11,158 nucleotides of DNA from Larix sibirica (lineage: Eukaryota; Streptophyta; Pinopsida; Pinales; Pinaceae), in the NCBI GenBank assembly GCA_004151065.3, contig NWUY0303897120.1, positions 1 through 11,158 of the forward strand. The letters run 5' to 3'. Of the stretch, positions 8,785-11,158 are shown piece after piece. The notes beneath the pieces were generated by a model. It saw only the letters and a program-made list of their open reading frames with translations. It did no database searches and had not been told where the DNA came from. Position numbers and translations under genes: made by a program. Within the stretch, counting starts at the first letter, position 1; every line of letters begins with the position of its first letter.

Positions 8785-9500
8785 AATTAGGCATCAATTT
8801 TTTCAGATATACCACATCCATTCAAATCAATGTTCCAAGGATTTTCATAGGGTTCAATTTCATCGAGGCTCTAAAAAATATGAAGGGTCATGAATAGTGG
8901 ATGTTTTCCCCACTAGCTTAGATTCATTTCTCACATATTATCACTGGGAGGTAGGTACATCAGGGCTTGGAAGGAACCAAAGTGCCATGGATAGTTTAGA
9001 TTAACCCCACCCAATCAAATCAATGGATTATATCTTCTCGTAGGGAGTAAGACTAATCTATAGTTTGCAGGACTTAAAGCACCAAAAATAAGTAAGGTCA
9101 ATTAGGAATAAGTAAGACTTGAAGTGCTATGTATGGTGGATATTCACCCTACCAAATGAGATCAATGGTCACAATGATTTACAGGTAGGAAGGTTGATAA
9201 GGGGTTGAAAAAACTTAAAGTGTAGTGAATAACAGATCTTATCCCAACGGGATGAGATTAATGGTCCACAATTCCTCATGGGAAGGAAGCTTGACCAATG
9301 CCCCCAAAATTTTGAAGGTTTGTGAATGATGGATCTTGGCCTTGCCAAGTTAAATCAATGACCCAAAATTCATCACAAGAGAAGGGCCAATTGAGGGTCA
9401 AAATTAATCGAAGTGTCACAAATGGGTAATATTTACCCCTCTTCCTTAGATTGTTGAACCAAATCACATCATAGGGCTTGGTATCTTAGGATTCCAAATG
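8785..9500. repeat. Degenerate tandem array, 96-97 bp period
   Basis: The unit-start motif (A/G)AAGTG..TGAAT..TGGAT recurs at 8882, 8979, 9121, 9217, 9314 and 9410. The steps are 97, 142, 96, 97 and 96 bases. The 142-base step is one unit plus a 45-base partial unit at 9076-9120 that keeps the beginning and end of the repeat but lacks its middle. Within each unit the order is conserved: GGATNTT..CC, then a GAGATCAATGG-like block (AAATCAATG at 8825, ATCAATGG at 9003, GAGATCAATGG at 9148, GAGATTAATGG at 9253, TAAATCAATGA at 9351), then a GGGAGG/AAGG-type end. A weaker unit begins near 8785, and the array fades after about 9500, giving roughly 7 units. The open frames inside it are incidental. 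Function unknown; divergence suggests an old minisatellite. Confidence 0.8.
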
Positions 9501-10099
9501 GGAGTAAGAGCATCGTAAGGAGTGAAATAGTTATCATTTTGGAAAAAACATCAAGATTTTTTTGGACCAACATGTAGCATCTTAGAGGAGGATTTTGGTA
9601 GCTCTGTTTTGTTTGGGTAGCATTTATCATATTTGGAGGATTCCAATTGAAATATTTTTTCTATCATTCGTATTGAATAAACATGTAAATTTATGAGAGC
9701 AAGTGATATTTCTATCTTGTCAATAAAGGGTCCTAAATATTTTGTACAAAGCTATTTACTTCTTTAAAGATTGCATGATGTCCTGTTACAATTTTGGTCT
9801 GATATTGTTAGTGTATTTTTTAATCTTTTGTATTTTCTATATTTTGGAAAATCGCCTAGCTATCCTTGAAACTTGTTCTTCCTTGCCCTTGCCAAAAACC
9901 TTGACAAATATTCATACTACAAGCCTTTTCTAGTTAATGTGCTCTGCCAACAATGACCCCAAATGAATAGAAAAGGGTAATATTGCCGCTGAATTTTTTT
10001 CCTACCTGCTCAATAGTCTCATTTTCTACATTCTTATTTTAATAGAAAGAAATAACCAAAGAACCTGGATTAGTAAGCTAGGATACTATCAAGCACCTT
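9501..10099. other. AT-rich stretch without a recognisable gene
   Basis: No exon, RNA gene or repeat is recognised. It precedes the U2AF65 pseudogene, so exons for RRM1/RRM2 would be expected here or further left, but none is seen. A 63-codon hydrophobic frame at 9742-9933 has no supporting features. Confidence 0.5.
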
Positions 10100-10250
10100 G
10101 TTACCTACTTTTTTTAAGTTGGACTTGCATGTCTTGAATTCGTAGTAAATATGATATGTTGTTTATTTTGTTAATCCTTTTCATGGTTTTGATCTTGTTA
10201 AAGATAGAGATACAAATAATTCGAAGGGTTATGCTTTTTTTGTTTATCAA

Positions 10251-10391
10251 GTATGTTTTATCCGTGTGCTGATATTTTTGTACATGAATAACTAGTTTGT
10301 TTTAGAATCCTATTTTAATGATTCTCGAGGCATCAATATAACTTCTTGTTATGTTCAATATGCAAGCTAATTGCATTTGTCAATGTTATAG
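10251..10391 (+). other. Intron of U2AF65 pseudogene (141 bp)
   Basis: Donor CAA|GTATGT, acceptor TTATAG|GAT. The flanking exons join in phase 0 between YQ and DP, a natural junction in plant U2AF65. Confidence 0.85.
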
Positions 10392-10480
10392 GATCCAACT
10401 GTGACATATATTGCATGTGCTTCCCTTAATGGGATTAAAATGGGGGATAAGACTTTGATTGTGTGTCATGCTACTGCCAA

Positions 10481-10590
10481 GTATAGATACACACGATGGA
10501 ATAATAACCCTTAATGAATATACATCTCTTATTGTTTATGCTTAGTTATGGAAATCTAACTAAGACTATATATTTTTCATTTGATTGCAG
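10481..10590 (+). other. Intron of U2AF65 pseudogene (110 bp)
   Basis: Donor CCAA|GTATAG, acceptor TTGCAG|TGG. It splits the codon after ATA in phase 2 (AA + T gives Asn where the family has Ser, a single G-to-A change at the exon end). Confidence 0.85.
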
Positions 10591-10654
10591 TGGTCAGCCA
10601 AAATTAGACAAGGAGAATGTCTTAGCATAAGCTCAACAACATATAGTGTTACAA

Positions 10655-10766
10655 GTGAGGCTTTTGTAGTTGCCACATTGTCCTTTTTGCATACATAAAA
10701 GTAATTGGTGGCTTTTCAACTTTGTTCATGTTTCTTGTTTATCTGATATCCTTTTCTATGTTGTAG
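10655..10766 (+). other. Intron of U2AF65 pseudogene (112 bp)
   Basis: Donor CAA|GTGAGG, acceptor TTGTAG|AAG, phase 0 between IVLQ and KLTLQ. Confidence 0.85.
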
Positions 10767-10862
10767 AAGCTTACACTGCAAGTTGGATTTGGTGTATCTG
10801 GTTTGTTTACTGGTGTTCTTGGCCCAATAGAAACACCTAAAAAAGTTGTTTCCTTGACATAG

Positions 10863-11158
10863 GTATGTAACCTTAATCTCTTTTAACAAGAGCACAACTA
10901 ACCTTCGGAATTGCCTTTGGGCCTAGAAAAAGGTACTAGTGTTGGTATCATTTGGGAAAAATAGCTTTCCACATAATTCCACATATCTTAATGATATAAG
11001 AAAATTATGAAAGACCAGGTACACCTCATTTTAGTTTCCTACATATTTAGGTACATCTAGTTCACTAGCTTACCTGATAAATTATGAATCATTATAAGCT
11101 AGAATTACAAATGATGAGATCTATGTGTTAATATTTCTCCTCTCCCCAATTATTAAAG
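10863..11158. other. Probable intron start, then no recognisable gene
   Basis: Opens with GTATGT directly after the fourth U2AF65 exon, consistent with another intron donor. The acidic exon that normally follows in U2AF65 is not seen before the window ends. Confidence 0.5.

Larger units (their letters stand above)
10100..10862 (+). pseudogene. U2AF large subunit (U2AF65) pseudogene, RRM3/UHM exons
   Basis: The intact protein binds the polypyrimidine tract at 3' splice sites; its third RRM (UHM) contacts branch-point protein SF1. Four exons are recognisable, all joined in phase. Exon a (start unclear, about 10100-10250) ends HGFDLVKDRDTNNSKGYAFF plus VYQ. Exon b (10392-10480) reads DPTVTYIACASLNGIKMGDK then TLIVCHATA. 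Exon c (10591-10654) reads GQPKLDKENVLA, stop, AQQHIVLQ. Exon d (10767-10862) reads KLTLQVGFGVSG, then TPKKVVSLT, stop. All introns have GT-AG ends. In-frame stops are TAA 10146-10148, TGA 10152-10154, TAA 10628-10630 and TAG 10860-10862, where the family has Gln, Arg, Gln and Gln. Exon a is also indel-damaged before about 10140. Introns are retained, so this is a duplicated, not retroposed, fragment. RRM1, RRM2 and the final exons are not seen. Confidence 0.88.

Noticed and set aside
9276-9467. 63-codon minus-strand frame
   Set aside because: It lies wholly inside the 96-bp tandem array and crosses units, so it is incidental.
9742-9933. 63-codon hydrophobic plus-strand frame
   Set aside because: The hydrophobicity follows from T-rich sequence; there is no domain, no splice support and no neighbour.

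Overview
The window looks like nuclear DNA of a seed plant with a large, repeat-rich genome. The evidence is a plant-type L1 LINE, a Ty3/gypsy gag-protease, a tRNA-derived SINE, and two broken plant housekeeping genes, all in AT-rich filler. The flavour suggests a gymnosperm, but that is inference. No intact protein-coding gene is visible; every recognisable coding stretch carries in-frame stops or frameshifts.

Layout: (1) 1-~845, minus: 5'-truncated L1-type LINE reverse transcriptase running off the left edge. (2) ~880-3443, minus: decayed Ty3/gypsy element with gag, aspartic protease and the start of pol. The LINE lies where the rest of pol should be, which suggests nesting. (3) 3444-~4720: AT-rich, no gene, with a small family of inverted and direct repeats at 4374-4562. 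(4) ~4720-6612, minus: a decayed gene of unknown function (GERWFK motif, basic and helical tail) with a good GT-AG intron that contains a strong hairpin. (5) 6613-7240: AT-rich, no gene. (6) 7241-7480: a SINE on the minus strand with 12-bp target-site duplications, an oligo-A tail and box A/box B. (7) ~7570-8720, minus: C-terminal part of a DHX37/FAS4-type DEAH RNA helicase, as a pseudogene. (8) 8785-~9500: a previously unlabelled degenerate tandem array with a 96-97 bp period. (9) ~10100-10862, plus: an unprocessed U2AF65 (U2AF large subunit) pseudogene with four exons of the third RRM/UHM domain, intact splice sites and four premature stops.

The genes do not form a working system together; this is a graveyard of nested elements and gene fragments. 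Two things unite it. Most stops across unrelated fragments sit where C-to-T (or opposite-strand G-to-A) change of CAA, CAG, CGA or TGG would put them, as expected if methylated, silenced DNA decays by deamination. The host-gene fragments also keep enough structure (introns, reading phase) to tell how they arose. The most interesting items are the U2AF65 pseudogene, the SINE with its opposed tRNA-like arm, the 96-bp array, and the unknown intron-containing gene family.
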